Shown here one piece after another: positions 14,832-24,555 of a stretch of 26,118 nucleotides of DNA. Made by a program: the position numbers and the translations under genes. The notes under the pieces are model-generated. The model was not told the origin of the DNA. It worked only from the letters and a program-made list of their open reading frames with translations, and ran no database searches. Source of the DNA: Prevotella sp. UBA6429 (GTDB lineage Bacteria; Bacteroidota; Bacteroidia; Bacteroidales; Bacteroidaceae); NCBI GenBank assembly GCA_002437285.1, contig DJOV01000105.1:1-26118 (forward strand). Direction: 5' to 3'. Within the stretch, counting starts at the first letter, position 1, and every line of letters starts with the position of its first letter.

Positions 14832-17800
14832 TTACTTCACCACGACCTTCCGGGTTATGGTCAGTCCCGATTCGGCATCGCGCGTGCTGCGCACATACAC
14901 GCCAGGAATGGATGGTTTCTCCTTCAGTGGCATGCCGTTCACATCGTACCATTGCGTGGCGGCATCCTCATCCACCGGTATCTCACCGATAAATGTCGTC
15001 TTGCCGAACGTCACCTCAAGAGGCAACCTGCGCGTACCGCACGTGGCATCTTCCGAGAAGTCGACCGTCACATCCGAGCCCCAGGTCTGTCCGTCCTTGG
15101 CCAGCCTGAACTTCAGCGTACACTTACCGTCACCCGGCACAGTGAAGTAGGCGTACCCGCTGTCATCGGTCCGCTCAACCGTGCGGCACTCTTCGCCCGC
15201 AAACACCCCGACCTCCGCATCTTGCAGCACACAGCCATCAAGCGTCACACGAGCTGTTATCGTCATGTTGCTCGGATACTTGTGGTGGTCAACAGGCGAG
15301 AAGACAAGTGCCCTGCCACGACCGGCAACTTTCTTAGGCACATAGGCCATCGGCGAGACGGGATAGCAGAACGTACGCGCACCGCCGCTTGCACTTAGCA
15401 ACATGTAGCCTTGTCCTGGCACGAGGGCTTGCAGCGAGCCCGCCCATTCGTATCCGTCGAAGAGGGCAAAGCCATACTGCCCCTTGACCATATCGCCGTC
15501 TTGCGGATCCATGCCCGCCAGGGCGTCGGCCACCGATGCCGTCCGCGTGCTGTTGTAGGCTATCCAGTTCCATCCTGGCATCACGGTGATGGCGTGGTCG
15601 TCCGCAGAGCCTCGGTCACCGATGAGCCGTAGCACCTGGGCATTCGTCATCCGCACCTTGTACATAGACCGGTTGTCCAGCACAAGCTTCTTGCCATACC
15701 ATGTGCCATGGTCGCAATTGACAAACGCATCCTTTGCCTTCACCGTCTCCACATCATCAGCCACATTGGCGAACACACTTTCCGCCCGCATGTCCTCGGC
15801 CTTGGCATAGAGCGATATCCAGTTCCACCCTGCGCCAAGCAGCGTAGCCTGTTCGACCTTGTCAGCAGCCTCTATCAGCAACGGATCGGCATATTTGCCG
15901 ACAAGCACGTTGGCACCATACGCCACGTCAGTCGATGTTGTGGTCACAGGATATGTGACACCCGTGCTTGCATCATAAGCCTTGAACACAAGCGGTTTTC
16001 CAGCGTCCTCCGCATTGCCGTAGACATCAAGAAGGACAAAACTATTGTCATAACGTGAGTGGTAAACGGGATGCGCCATGCCACGGCACTCATCACCGAT
16101 GAACACACCCACGATGTCAGCTGCGTCATAGCTCGGCTGTCCGAGGATGGCGAGCGATCCGATGATGCTCATGGTGCTCTCATAGCGGCCCTTGTCGACC
16201 GTCCATGCGGGCACGTCGCCCGCCACCGCGAGCGCCACCGTGAGCGGAGTGGCTATGCCGTCGTTGCCCATGAGGTAGACGGTCTCCTCATACTGTCCCA
16301 CAGGCGTTGCCTCTGTCACCTCGAACCTTATCGTCTCCGTAGCGAGCGGATCCACCGTTCCATACGTCGCACTGGCCTTCAACCACGAGGGCAGGCCACC
16401 GATGGACCACATCTGCTGCTTGCCACTCTTGTTGGCAAAACTCGCTTCAAAGGACAGGTTCTCACCCACCGCTTTCGCTACCTGAAGGGCATTGTCGCTC
16501 CATGCCAACTCATTGTTGTTGACATAAGCACTCCAGCACACAGGCTGTGACAGATTGCCATTGACATCGCGCACGTCGCGCACGGTGAAATGGAGCGTGC
16601 ATGCGGCCATGGCGGCAGGTGTCTCGTTGAGGGTGATGACAATTCTGTTGTCACTTGCCGTGAACGAATAGTCGATATTGGTCTCAACCGGCTTCTCCCT
16701 CAGGGCGGGAGCCTCATCAGTGAAGACGAGGGCACCGGCATAGACAGCCTTGTGACCGGCACGCACCAGGTCATCGTCAGAGCCAACAGTCACCACCTGA
16801 TTGTAGGCGTCGAGCGTCTTCGCCTCAAACGGGTAATAGGCCACAAGGCCTTGTTCCTTGCCTGTAAGGCGCATCTTGCGTCGAGCCTTGAGAATGTCGG
16901 CCGTGAGGGTGGCGTTCCACAGGCGGATCTCGTCGACAACACCCACAAGCTGGCGGTCATACAGGTAGCTCCCATCGACAGAGCATGTGCGACGCGCGCC
17001 CACAATCATGCGGTCGCAGGCCGTCGTCCCGATGTTCGCCACGCTGACGGCCAGTGTACGCTCGCCGTCCACATACACGGCAGCGTTGCCATTGCGAAGG
17101 ATGTTAAGAGCCACATGGTGCCAAGCCTTATCCTGGAGCGACGAGGTCGCTGCAGCGAAGGTATTGTCCGCCGAGGTGAGTTGCAGCACACCGCTGGAGT
17201 TCATCCACAGTTGCACCTCGCCCGCCTGCACCAGTTGGGTCTCGCCCTTCTGCCTGTCGGCGCGCATCCAGAGTTCGATGGCGCAGTTGTCGGTGGCGAG
17301 CGGTGACACGTCAGCGGCTGGAATGTCGAGATGCGACGTGCCGTCAAGCGCAATGGCCTTGTTCTCGTTGTTGAGACACCAGTTCTCGCCCGTCATGCGC
17401 AGGTGCCGGTTGCGGGCATAGTCGGTGACGACGGTTCCTTCGCCCTCATCCATCTTCCAATATCCTATGAGATGGCGTGTGGCCGGGTTCTTGGTCTTGC
17501 TCTTCTCCATCAGAGCCGCCGTCATGTCGCGAGCCTCATCCCAGAGCGTGAGTTCGTGGATGGCCCCCATCATGCGCTGTCCGATGGCAAGTGGTCCGTT
17601 GCCGTCGTAGGCCGCCACTGCCTGGTCGGTGAAGAGGTCGGTGGTGGTGGCGTCTTCGGCCACAGCAGCCTTCAGCGTGCAGCCCTTGGCCGCTGTGGCA
17701 TAGTTCATCGTGAGATATGCCCACTTGCCCATCGGCACCTCCGCCTTCGATGTATAGACGTTGTCGCCAATCTTCACCAGGAGGTGGCGGTCATCGTCCA

Positions 17801-20800
17801 CGCCGACCACAAACTTCTGTTGTCCCTTTCCGTGCGCCAGCAAAGTGCCAGCGCTCTTGAGGTTCACCCAGGCATCAATGGCAAAACTCTTGCCTGCCAG
17901 ATTGATGTCGGCCTCGGTAGCGGCTGTGTTGTCCGTGCCGGTCATGCCGAGTGCGGTGGCATGCGACACCTCCGCACCGTTGAGCACACCGGTAACGATG
18001 AAGTTGGAAGTCTTGGTCAGCTCACCCTTGAGGAAGTTCTCGTTGAACTCAACGCTCACCTCGTCGCCAGGCGAGAGAATGCCGTTGGTAGGTGTCGGCA
18101 AGCCGAGCGGTTGCGGCCGTTGCATGTCCTTCACGAGAGCTATCTCCTCACTGGTGTTGTACACCTCCTCATTGCCGTAAGAACTTACAGAGAGGATGCG
18201 GAAGGTGTAGTCACCGTCGCTGAAGTTGCGCATGGGCAACTTGTACGACACGGTAGCCGCGCTGGGCAGCAGCTCGTTGTTCTGTGTCTTGTCAGCCTCG
18301 TTGATTACGTATTCGCGAACCAGTGTCCAGTCGGTGTCGCCCTGCTTGCGATACTGTATGCGGAACGCCTTGAGGTTGTGGTAGTCGCGGTCAAACTGGC
18401 TGAACGAGATGTTCAGGTCGTCGCCGGTCTGCGAGTTGAGCGTAGTGCGGTCGAGTTTCATCGTCACTGCCGATGATGAGGGCACGAACTGTGCCGTTAC
18501 ATAGACGGTGTCGGCTATCTGGTCCCAAGTGCTTGTCGGGTCGTACTGCGACTGCGAGGCGAGCACGATACCGATGTTCTTGTAGTCAAGCACGCTGGTG
18601 TTGGTCTGCCAGAGCTGCATGGCCTTGGTGACGGTCTCGCCAGCCGGAATCTTGATGATGCGGTTGTCGGTGAGCGGCATACCGTCGATGGTGATCTTGG
18701 CACCGTCGGGATTGCTTTCGTCGATCATCAGTAGCTTGTAATACACGTCCTCGTCAATCTCCGAGGCGTTGGTGAGGCGCAGCGTGTAGTTGGCGGCACT
18801 GCCCGTAGGCACATTGCTCACCACAGGCACATCCACCGTAATCTGCGGCACCTCAATCTGCATGGTGGCCTCCATGACGGTGGTGCCCGGACGATAATAC
18901 TTGGTCTTCACCTCGCCCTCATACGGACCAGAGGTCTGTCCGCCGCGTGTGCGGAAGATGGGCGAATAAGCACCATACTTATATACGTCCACTGTCAGAG
19001 CGTCGTCGTCGCCTTCCTCAGCGAGGGTGTAGCTGAATGACGAGATATCAGTCTCGGTATCCTCAGAAGTGTGATGCGCTCCGCCTCCAGTCCTTGTAGA
19101 GACAGTCCATTGCACACCTGTTTTATTTATGCTCATTCCCCATGAATCAGACAATACGGCAGCCGCAGTAACGGTCCATTCGTGTGTGCTTCCACTGCTT
19201 TCTTCTGTCTGTCGGCTCATTGCTATGCTGCTGCCCGAGTCGAACGAGAAGTTTTGGTCAAGGTTTTCGTCACGGTTCTCATAGGCGAGCACCTTCTCCT
19301 TCTCGTTGGTGGCGAGCGTATTCTCCCAAATCAGGATTTGCGAGTTGCACCATTCCACCGAGTCGCCATAGCATTGGTTGCTATTGCTTGGCGCGATCAT
19401 GGTGTACGACGGTCCGCTGTTTGACACATGCTTGGTGGCTTTCGAACCCCATACCTTCTTGTCGTGGTTGGAACTTCCGAAGCGTGGGTCATCGGCAGCA
19501 AGCGTAGTGAGGTAGACGGGATGGTCTGTCGTGTTGCTGTAGTCCTGGGTGCTGGCAACGGTCTGCAACAGGCTGTTGCGCATGGCACGCAGGTTGGGCA
19601 GCAGCACATTCTCCACATAGTTGGCCGTATAGTTGAACATGGTCTTGAAGTTAAGTCCTGTGGTAATGATGTCCTTCAGTTCCAATGTCGCCTTGTTGCT
19701 TGTTCCTTGTCGGCGGAAGTTGACATCGCGTGCCAATCCATAGATGAGATTGGTTGCCGAACCGATAAACACGTCGCCATTGGCACCCACATACTCAGGA
19801 GCTGCTGATGTGGATATGGTGCGCGTGGCGGTTATGGTGCGGTTCCAAGTGTTGGCATTCTCGCCTTCTGTGACGACATTAAGTCCCACGTTCAGTTCGT
19901 TCTTACTCTCTACACTGTTGAGCATTCCGAAACCAAAGGTTCCTGAAAGCGTCGTTACATCCACACCAAACTTGGTGGAGGTCAGCACTTCGCTATCAGA
20001 AGTCCACACACCGCCACTGCTGGTGGATGTGGACGTAACGCTGCCGCTGGTCCACTCGGCGCTTGAGCCTGTTCCGGGCGGATCGCGCAGAATCATCTCC
20101 ACCACGTCGGGTCCGCTTGTCACGAAGTTGTTGCCCGTGGGCAGCGAACCGAGTATGATGCCGTTCATGCCATTGCCGTCCCAGTTGTAGGTGCGGTCGT
20201 CGATGTCGTAGCTGATGGAGAGGGTGCGCGAGTAGGGCGCGGTGATGTTGGGCAGACCTGCCTTCCATGTGTACACGGCGCAACCGAGACTGTCGAGTTG
20301 CAACTGGTTGCTCTCCAGCTCCACCAACGAGCCGACAGGTTTGCCAGCCGTGTTGTTCTCAAGATAAACCTTCTGTGAAGCAGAGAGGGCGTTGTTGATG
20401 GTCACCACATTGCCGCTGAGCGGCACGCGCGATGCCACGGGCTGGTTCTTCACGTCGTGGTTGACATACTCCTCGAAGCCTTTGAGGTCGAAGGTGTAGT
20501 TCTCCTCACGTTCGAAGATGGCACCGCCATAGTTGTAGGTCACCTTGCCATTGGTATCGACGGTGTAGATGTCATCGATGGCGAGCTTGCCGCTGGCATC
20601 CTCAATCTCATAGGTTGAAAGGCCGAAGGCTCCGTCGTCGTGACCGCGCTGGGTGACGGTGAACGAGGGTGCGCTATGATAGGTCTGACGAAGCTTGCAG
20701 TTGTAGGCATATTCCTGACGCACACCATCCTCTGTGACCAAGGTGTCGGTCAACTCCACAAGCGGATTGGTGGCGTCGACGGTAGTTGCTTCGCCAACGC

Positions 20801-23800
20801 TCTGTCCGGTTGCCACGACCTTCATGCTCTCCACATTGTACATGAGCGGGGGAACCATGGCAGAGAACTCACCCGTGAGCGAGTCGGTGCGTATGAAGAT
20901 CTTCTTGGCAACATCGCCCGCGCCGCGCCATGAATGGCTGGCAATGGCGCCGGTGGCCGACTGTACGGTAGCCTTGGCGGTGTTGGTTTCGTAGCTATAC
21001 GACGTGCCGTTCACCTTCTTCACCACGTTGAGGCGATAGCGGTCGTTGGTGGGACTAAGGACGAGCTCGGTGATGCCGATGTTGTTATGGCTTGCGCCGA
21101 ACCCGACGGGTTTCTCGCCCTCGATGCTTCCACCGGCCACACGGCCCGTGAAGTTGACAAGCGTCTGGTCGACGAACTCCATGTTCTTTATCTCGCGGTC
21201 GAACGTGATCTTCACGCCGGCTCCGTTCGGGTCGGCTGGGTAGCGTCCGGCGGATGCAAACACATGGCCGTCCTTCTTCACCTGGATGAAGTGGTCGCCA
21301 ATGGGCACGCTGATGGTGAATGTGCCGTCCTCGGCCGACTGTATGAGTTCGCCGTCGCGACTGCATATCGTGCCGTCGACATAGAACGTGCATCCCTCCA
21401 CGGGATAGTCGGTTCCCTCGTAGAAGACGGTGCCCGATACGGGGAACGACGATACGTCGGTGAAATCCACTCCGCTATGCACGAGCGACGAGGCGCTGAC
21501 GTAGCGTGTGGAATAGGTGGGCGAGAATTCGTGTACGCCCAAGGCGGGGATGACCATATAGTTGGTGCCTTCGCCCGTGAACGGTACGCCACGGATGACG
21601 AAGTTGCCCTGTGTGTCGGTCAGGGCAAATAGGCCAAGCTGATGGTCAGAGGGTATGATGCTGCCCGTGGGCCATGTGCCGGCTCCGAGGCGAGCGTGGT
21701 TGCCGTTGGCCACACCACTCGTCTTCGAGTAGTCGTAGGCTGTGGTCTGTCCGCTGAAACCTTCGTCGACGGGCCAGTAGGCCACGAGGGCGTCTTCCGT
21801 TCCGCAGAGGGTGTGGTTGTAGTTGGCAAGGATTTCCTCACGGCTCAACGCCTTGCCACTGAACACGCGCATCTCATCGATGTAACCCATGAAGGCACGG
21901 CTGGCCGACGACTGGTAGCTGCCGCCGAGACACAGCCCGGTGTTGTCGGCATCGGGAAACTGCACCCTGGCGTTGAGCTTGTCGGCGAGTGACACGACCG
22001 TAATCGAATCGTCAGCGTTGACGGCCGTCACGGTGGCTGCGCCCGCTGCATCAACGGCGAGGGTGAGCGACGTGAAGGCATTAGGCTTCAGATAGATACC
22101 CACAGGCGCCGCAGCGGATGCGCTCTTCACGGTGAGCGGATAGCCCTTGCCGTTGGTATCGGCCGAATCAAGGGCCAGCTGCAACTGGCCACCGAGATCA
22201 AGAAGGGTTGGCATGGCGCCCGTCTGCGAGTCGTCGGGGCGAATCATCATCTGCAGCGTGTAGGGCTTGGAGGCGAAATACTTGTTGAGCGTCTCGCTGT
22301 CCTTGCTGAAGAACACGCCATCGCCAGCTCCCGACACGCGGAGGGCATAGAACTGTCCGCCTTGCTGCCGGTTACCGTCGCCACGCACCAATGCCACGCG
22401 GGTGCCGGCCACGGCGGTACCGGTGCCGTAGGTGATGCGGCCCGACACGATGCCGGTGGCGCGACTGAATCCGTCGTCGGTCTTCTCCAGTCGTGTGTCG
22501 CTGCCGTCGCAGGTGGTGATGCTCACCACCTTATAGTCGTAATACTGTCCGGGCAGTGCCGTCTGGTCCTCATAGTAATAGGATGAGGCGGTGCCGCTGG
22601 TCTTGTAGATGGTGGCCCATGTGTCGGTGCCCTTCACGCGGCGTGCCACCTCGTATCGTGTCACGTCGGCTCCTACCTGTTCGGCTTCCCATGCCACCTT
22701 CACCAGTCCGTTGTAGTCGCCCTTGGTGGCGTTGACCGCCGTCACCTGCGAGTTGCCCGTGATGCGGCCCTCCAGAATGTTGGTGCTTGAGAAGAGCTTG
22801 TTCTCGAGCATCGTGGTCTGTACCTTATATGTATAGGTGGGGCAGAGTTTCAGGTCGCGCGTGTCGGTATATTCATATTGCGTCTTGCCCTTGTCGGTGA
22901 CGTTGACGGTAGCCACCTCCGTCCAGTTGTCGCCTGGCTGTCCGTTCTTGCTCTCGGTGCGGAGCAGCTTGAAGGCATAGCTTTCGTTGCCCTTAAACTC
23001 GGGGCACTGCCATTTCACCGTGATCGATTTCTTGTCAGACACCACGTCGGTGATGTTGATCGGGAACGAGCGCTGCACCGACTCCGTAATGCTGGACATA
23101 AGGCTGGACAGCAGTTTGCCTGAAGGCGAATTGGTAGGTACGAAATAAATCTGATAGACGTACGATTGGTCGTAATCAGGCACGTCGTCCGTGTATTTTC
23201 GTGTATTATACGGAATGTCGCCCGCCACTTTCGTTTTGTCCTCTGGGTGCCCGTCAGGGTAACGGTAGATACTCCATGTGCCATCTGTATAGAAATCACC
23301 ACCATAGACCTGCCATGTCAATGATATTTGTTTTTTCCACATGTCGGTGGCAGCAGCTACATAGCGAGGTTCGTCGTAATCATTGATAGCATTCTTCAAC
23401 CACCCGAATAAAATCGTACTGGGTCGGTCTTTGGGAGTTACTGTAATAGATTTTTGTGTATATAGATTAAAAGACCCGCCTTGCTCATTATACGAAAGCG
23501 TCAACCCATTATAGGCGGATGCGCCCTTGCTGTAGGTCTTGTAAACCGCTTGGTTCATTGTGGAAGGGTCACAGTAGCGTTTGCCGCTGTAGTTATTGTA
23601 ATACGAACCGTCGGTCGTCATGGCCACGGTGGTTGGGCCGTAGCTCGGGTTGATGTAACTTCCCTTCACCTTCAACGAGCCATAAGTACGTTCGTAGTTT
23701 GGGCTGTCCGAAAATATGTTCCTGATGGCTTGGGTCCGAAACGTGCGTTCCTCCCATGAAGCATTTTCGCCGTTGACTTTCCAGTTGCCGCGAATCTTGA

Positions 23801-24371
23801 CGTCGTGCTCGGTAGCCACTGCCATCTTGTCCATGTAGATGACCATCTCCACCCAGTACTGATCATACACTCTTCGTGGGTCCCAGAAGCGCACGGTGTA
23901 GTTCACGCCGTCAACGTTTCTGCTGTAGGTGCTGCCCCACCATCCGTTGGCACCACGCTCGTCTTCCAGTCCGCTGGCATTGCCATCGCCAGATGACCAT
24001 GCCAACTCCCAGTCGGGTGAGCAGACGTATTTGCCATCTACATAAACGGCGGGTCCGCGGTGGCCTGACTCGGTCTCATCGTGTAGGAAATAGCCATCGC
24101 CGCCAACCCTGTCATAGAACCAGAAATAGATGGTAATCCATGGCTCGTCCACCGTGGGCTGGTGGCTGATGCGTGAGTTGTAGCGCGAACTGCTTCCGTA
24201 ATTTGTGCCGAAATGTGCTCCGGCATACGCCTGCCGCGGCACGGCCAAGGCCATGACCAGCAGGAGAAACGTCAGAAGCCTACACCGCCAAGGCGGCGTG
24301 CCCGGACATTGCTTGCCCCTCACCACCTGAGGCAGTGAGAAGCAGGGGTGTGAGTAATGGTTTTCTTTCAT
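14832..24371 (-). CDS. Giant multidomain secreted protein (LamG, Fn3, GWNW repeats; T9SS-like C-terminus)
   Basis: A 3179-residue uninterrupted protein, probably cell-surface or secreted. Residues 1-50 are an unusually long signal peptide (ending QAYA). A domain I do not recognise covers about 51-430. Two Fn3-like units follow (about 440-545 and 545-635). A carboxypeptidase-regulatory-like domain (640-668 and 905-950) is split by a LamG-like domain (about 670-900), and another follows at 970-1045. A conserved-looking core (about 1405-1835) carries DPPGTGS, FIGSATNLIYG and SPIFRTRGGQTSGPYEGE. Then come a CARDB-like region (1845-1965), an Fn3-like unit (1970-2085), a Big-like domain (2090-2137 and 2555-2620) split by two LamG-like domains, and a BACON-like unit (2625-2715). 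Next are two VGVFxGxECR-type domains (2725-2840 and 3028-3125) around two GWNW repeats (2843-3008). The C-terminus (3135-3179; YDVNGMPL, GVYV, KVVVK) resembles a type A T9SS sorting domain. Adhesion to glycans or host matrix is a reasonable guess; no enzyme motif is seen. Confidence 0.88.
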   Translation of the reverse strand: MKENHYSHPCFSLPQVVRGKQCPGTPPWRCRLLTFLLLVMALAVPRQAYAGAHFGTNYGSSSRYNSRISHQPTVDEPWITIYFWFYDRVGGDGYFLHDETESGHRGPAVYVDGKYVCSPDWELAWSSGDGNASGLEDERGANGWWGSTYSRNVDGVNYTVRFWDPRRVYDQYWVEMVIYMDKMAVATEHDVKIRGNWKVNGENASWEERTFRTQAIRNIFSDSPNYERTYGSLKVKGSYINPSYGPTTVAMTTDGSYYNNYSGKRYCDPSTMNQAVYKTYSKGASAYNGLTLSYNEQGGSFNLYTQKSITVTPKDRPSTILFGWLKNAINDYDEPRYVAAATDMWKKQISLTWQVYGGDFYTDGTWSIYRYPDGHPEDKTKVAGDIPYNTRKYTDDVPDYDQSYVYQIYFVPTNSPSGKLLSSLMSSITESVQRSFPINITDVVSDKKSITVKWQCPEFKGNESYAFKLLRTESKNGQPGDNWTEVATVNVTDKGKTQYEYTDTRDLKLCPTYTYKVQTTMLENKLFSSTNILEGRITGNSQVTAVNATKGDYNGLVKVAWEAEQVGADVTRYEVARRVKGTDTWATIYKTSGTASSYYYEDQTALPGQYYDYKVVSITTCDGSDTRLEKTDDGFSRATGIVSGRITYGTGTAVAGTRVALVRGDGNRQQGGQFYALRVSGAGDGVFFSKDSETLNKYFASKPYTLQMMIRPDDSQTGAMPTLLDLGGQLQLALDSADTNGKGYPLTVKSASAAAPVGIYLKPNAFTSLTLAVDAAGAATVTAVNADDSITVVSLADKLNARVQFPDADNTGLCLGGSYQSSASRAFMGYIDEMRVFSGKALSREEILANYNHTLCGTEDALVAYWPVDEGFSGQTTAYDYSKTSGVANGNHARLGAGTWPTGSIIPSDHQLGLFALTDTQGNFVIRGVPFTGEGTNYMVIPALGVHEFSPTYSTRYVSASSLVHSGVDFTDVSSFPVSGTVFYEGTDYPVEGCTFYVDGTICSRDGELIQSAEDGTFTISVPIGDHFIQVKKDGHVFASAGRYPADPNGAGVKITFDREIKNMEFVDQTLVNFTGRVAGGSIEGEKPVGFGASHNNIGITELVLSPTNDRYRLNVVKKVNGTSYSYETNTAKATVQSATGAIASHSWRGAGDVAKKIFIRTDSLTGEFSAMVPPLMYNVESMKVVATGQSVGEATTVDATNPLVELTDTLVTEDGVRQEYAYNCKLRQTYHSAPSFTVTQRGHDDGAFGLSTYEIEDASGKLAIDDIYTVDTNGKVTYNYGGAIFEREENYTFDLKGFEEYVNHDVKNQPVASRVPLSGNVVTINNALSASQKVYLENNTAGKPVGSLVELESNQLQLDSLGCAVYTWKAGLPNITAPYSRTLSISYDIDDRTYNWDGNGMNGIILGSLPTGNNFVTSGPDVVEMILRDPPGTGSSAEWTSGSVTSTSTSSGGVWTSDSEVLTSTKFGVDVTTLSGTFGFGMLNSVESKNELNVGLNVVTEGENANTWNRTITATRTISTSAAPEYVGANGDVFIGSATNLIYGLARDVNFRRQGTSNKATLELKDIITTGLNFKTMFNYTANYVENVLLPNLRAMRNSLLQTVASTQDYSNTTDHPVYLTTLAADDPRFGSSNHDKKVWGSKATKHVSNSGPSYTMIAPSNSNQCYGDSVEWCNSQILIWENTLATNEKEKVLAYENRDENLDQNFSFDSGSSIAMSRQTEESSGSTHEWTVTAAAVLSDSWGMSINKTGVQWTVSTRTGGGAHHTSEDTETDISSFSYTLAEEGDDDALTVDVYKYGAYSPIFRTRGGQTSGPYEGEVKTKYYRPGTTVMEATMQIEVPQITVDVPVVSNVPTGSAANYTLRLTNASEIDEDVYYKLLMIDESNPDGAKITIDGMPLTDNRIIKIPAGETVTKAMQLWQTNTSVLDYKNIGIVLASQSQYDPTSTWDQIADTVYVTAQFVPSSSAVTMKLDRTTLNSQTGDDLNISFSQFDRDYHNLKAFRIQYRKQGDTDWTLVREYVINEADKTQNNELLPSAATVSYKLPMRNFSDGDYTFRILSVSSYGNEEVYNTSEEIALVKDMQRPQPLGLPTPTNGILSPGDEVSVEFNENFLKGELTKTSNFIVTGVLNGAEVSHATALGMTGTDNTAATEADINLAGKSFAIDAWVNLKSAGTLLAHGKGQQKFVVGVDDDRHLLVKIGDNVYTSKAEVPMGKWAYLTMNYATAAKGCTLKAAVAEDATTTDLFTDQAVAAYDGNGPLAIGQRMMGAIHELTLWDEARDMTAALMEKSKTKNPATRHLIGYWKMDEGEGTVVTDYARNRHLRMTGENWCLNNENKAIALDGTSHLDIPAADVSPLATDNCAIELWMRADRQKGETQLVQAGEVQLWMNSSGVLQLTSADNTFAAATSSLQDKAWHHVALNILRNGNAAVYVDGERTLAVSVANIGTTACDRMIVGARRTCSVDGSYLYDRQLVGVVDEIRLWNATLTADILKARRKMRLTGKEQGLVAYYPFEAKTLDAYNQVVTVGSDDDLVRAGHKAVYAGALVFTDEAPALREKPVETNIDYSFTASDNRIVITLNETPAAMAACTLHFTVRDVRDVNGNLSQPVCWSAYVNNNELAWSDNALQVAKAVGENLSFEASFANKSGKQQMWSIGGLPSWLKASATYGTVDPLATETIRFEVTEATPVGQYEETVYLMGNDGIATPLTVALAVAGDVPAWTVDKGRYESTMSIIGSLAILGQPSYDAADIVGVFIGDECRGMAHPVYHSRYDNSFVLLDVYGNAEDAGKPLVFKAYDASTGVTYPVTTTSTDVAYGANVLVGKYADPLLIEAADKVEQATLLGAGWNWISLYAKAEDMRAESVFANVADDVETVKAKDAFVNCDHGTWYGKKLVLDNRSMYKVRMTNAQVLRLIGDRGSADDHAITVMPGWNWIAYNSTRTASVADALAGMDPQDGDMVKGQYGFALFDGYEWAGSLQALVPGQGYMLLSASGGARTFCYPVSPMAYVPKKVAGRGRALVFSPVDHHKYPSNMTITARVTLDGCVLQDAEVGVFAGEECRTVERTDDSGYAYFTVPGDGKCTLKFRLAKDGQTWGSDVTVDFSEDATCGTRRLPLEVTFGKTTFIGEIPVDEDAATQWYDVNGMPLKEKPSIPGVYVRSTRDAESGLTITRKVVVK
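15348..15845 (-). repeat. GWNW tandem repeat in the giant protein
   Basis: Two units of about 80 residues (2843-2925 and 2930-3008) begin GAGWNWISLY and MPGWNWIAYN. They share the order GWNW, a D-x-V-K segment (ETVKAKDAFV, DMVKGQYGFA), W-x-G, then a hydrophobic close (YKVRM, GYMLL). They are bracketed by two VGVFxGxECR-type domains, giving an A-B-B-A order. Confidence 0.65.
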
Positions 24372-24457
24372 AATCGCTTAGATGAATTTGTTTCGTTAGG
24401 ATTATCTGCTGCAATGGGGACAACCAACTTGCGGTGCAATGCTGGTTCAGCCCTCTG

Positions 24458-24465
24458 CAAATTTA
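24458..24465 (-). promoter_or_regulatory. -7 box of the giant protein gene
   Basis: On the minus strand TAAATTTG matches TAnnTTTG exactly and continues as TTTGCA. It predicts a leader of about 80 bases. No TTTG is seen 19-20 bases further upstream, so an activator may be needed; the AraC-type regulator next door is a candidate. Confidence 0.5.
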
Positions 24466-24507
24466 AACGAACACAAAGAAATCTTAAGCGAAAAAAACGT
24501 TATGGCA

Positions 24508-24531
24508 GTTACACAATGCGTAAAGTGTAAC
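24508..24531. other. Small dyad between regulator and giant gene
   Basis: GTTACAC (24508-24514) and GTGTAAC (24525-24531) form an inverted repeat with a ten-base spacer, 43-66 bases upstream of the -7 box of the giant gene. It could be an operator or a weak terminator of the regulator gene; on the minus strand a seven-T run follows after a gap. Confidence 0.4.
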
Positions 24532-24555
24532 CGAAAGCCGCCATTCCTTCGGGTT

